Below, piece by piece: positions 21,660-22,505 of a stretch of 22,505 nucleotides of DNA (the first letter of the stretch is position 1; the number at the start of each line of letters is the position of its first letter). The position numbers and the translations under genes were made by a program. A model generated the notes under the pieces. The model had not been told where the DNA came from and searched no databases. It saw only the letters and a list, made by a program, of their open reading frames with translations. This DNA is from DATFES01 sp035457725 (GTDB taxonomy: Bacteria; Pseudomonadota; Alphaproteobacteria; CACIAM-22H2): positions 1 to 22,505 of the forward strand of contig DATIBC010000055.1 in the NCBI GenBank assembly GCA_035457725.1, written 5' to 3'.

Positions 21660-22505
21660 TCAGATGTCCAGCTTGCCGAAATTGTGCTCGTAGGCGGTCC
21701 GGTAATCGGCGTTGTTGAACATGTTGTAGTAGACGACCCGCTTCACCCAGGCTTTCTGCGAGTCCATGACCTTCTTCATGAACGGGTCCTTGGCCAGCTC
21801 GGCGATCAGGCCGTCCCACGCCTTGATCTGCGCCTCGAAGATGTCTTTCGAGGTGCGGATTACGTTGACCTTGTCCTTGGAGATCAGCTCCTGCAGGTCC
21901 TTCGAGTAATAGTCCATGCCCTTCCACTCGTTGTCGGACGAAACAGCCTCGGCCGCATATTGCAGGATCGCCTTGTGCTCGGCCGGCAGGGCGTTGAACT
22001 TACCCTTGTTGATCATGATCTCGAAGTACTCGGTCGCCTGGTGGTAGCTGCCCATCATGTAGTTCTTGGCGACGTCCTGGGCGCCGAAGCGCAGGTCGGA
22101 AGTCGGGTTGTTGTACTCGAAGGCCTCGATCACCCCGCGCTCCATCGCCGGCACGATCTCGCCGCCCGGGAGCTGCGTCACCCTCAGGCCCATCTGCTGC
22201 ATGAGGTCGGCGGCCAGGCCCACCGTGCGGTACTTGAGTCCCTTCATCTCGCCCGCGGTCTTGACGGACTTCTTGAACCAGCCCAGCGGCTGGGTCGGCA
22301 TCGGCATGGCGAAGAAGCCCACGACGTCCAGGCCCAGCTTGGTCAGCAGCTCCTTGTAGAGATCGAGCCCGCCGCCGCGATAGATCCAGGCCAGCGTCTG
22401 GTGCGCGTCCATGCCGTTGATCGGGCCCGAGCCGAACAGCGAGGCCACCTTCGACTTGCCGTACCAGTACACCGGCACGCCGTGGCTCGCGTCCAGCACG
22501 CCCTT
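21660..22505 (-). CDS. dctP: TRAP transporter substrate-binding protein (DctP/TakP-like), 5' end cut by window
   Basis: The frame is open through the window edge (Lys-Gly-Val-Leu-Asp before ASHGVPVYWYGKS), so the signal peptide and first lobe start lie outside. About 281 residues are visible. Sequence such as SGPINGMDAHQTLAWIYRGGG and GEMKGLKYRTVGLAADLMQQ marks the DctP family, and the Arg in KYRT is the conserved one that binds the ligand's carboxylate. The PGGEIVPAMERGVIEAFEYN block and the SYHQATEYFEIMINKG region point to the TakP/2-oxoacid-type branch. The protein would bind a carboxylate in the periplasm and hand it to DctQM. Codon use leans to GCC, AAG and CTG more than in neighbouring genes, as expected for a strongly expressed binding protein. 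Confidence 0.95.
   Translation of the reverse strand, partial: KGVLDASHGVPVYWYGKSKVASLFGSGPINGMDAHQTLAWIYRGGGLDLYKELLTKLGLDVVGFFAMPMPTQPLGWFKKSVKTAGEMKGLKYRTVGLAADLMQQMGLRVTQLPGGEIVPAMERGVIEAFEYNNPTSDLRFGAQDVAKNYMMGSYHQATEYFEIMINKGKFNALPAEHKAILQYAAEAVSSDNEWKGMDYYSKDLQELISKDKVNVIRTSKDIFEAQIKAWDGLIAELAKDPFMKKVMDSQKAWVKRVVYYNMFNNADYRTAYEHNFGKLDI

Noticed and set aside
1..22505. CRISPR arrays, tRNA or rRNA genes, insertion sequences, phage or toxin-antitoxin modules
   Set aside because: I scanned for regular direct repeats, cloverleaf-like stretches, transposase motifs and small toxin pairs and saw none; nearly all sequence is taken up by housekeeping, transport and envelope genes.

Overview
The window comes from a GC-rich bacterial chromosome, very probably an alphaproteobacterium of the Rhodospirillales type. 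The reasons are the hemC, hemD/Mic60-like, hemY-like block transcribed away from tsaD and gpsA, together with a TRAP transporter, an SLC13 permease and many GTG/TTG starts. GC looks like the mid-60s percent by eye; it was not counted. It is almost fully coding. No gap between genes exceeds 200 bases, and I found no tRNA, rRNA, CRISPR array or insertion sequence. Both ends cut through genes.

Left part (1-6308, plus strand): the 3' part of a PAS-PAS-class III nucleotide cyclase, a galE-type epimerase, an exported Asp-box beta-propeller protein with a HEAT-like tail, and an SLC13-type permease with two RCK_C/TrkA_C domains. Next, on the minus strand, are acetyl-CoA synthetase (acs) and a small GT8-like glycosyltransferase. 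Divergent from these is a creatininase-superfamily amidohydrolase.

Centre (10081-17993): a divergent pair of operons around an AT-rich spacer at 13629-13810. Leftward runs tsaD, a TIGR02466-type 2OG-Fe(II) oxygenase, gpsA, an EVE-domain protein and a small Rieske protein, with short gaps or an overlap. Rightward runs hemC, a hemD fused in frame to a membrane-anchored coiled-coil Mic60/mitofilin-like protein, and a hemY-like TPR protein with a C-terminal four-cysteine zinc ribbon. The rightward operon links tetrapyrrole synthesis to an inner-membrane scaffold.

Right part (18014-22505, minus strand): a TRAP transporter set dctP (cut by the window end), dctQ and dctM, followed closely by an amidase-signature enzyme and a 60-residue membrane protein. 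Strong hairpins between dctP and dctQ probably reduce expression of the permease genes relative to the binding protein.

Most of this is conserved housekeeping and transport. The items most worth a second look are the HemD-Mic60-like fusion, the oxygenase/EVE/Rieske genes in the tsaD-gpsA operon, the TRAP-linked amidase with its small membrane partner, and the propeller-HEAT protein. I did not find a clearly new defence or mobile system.
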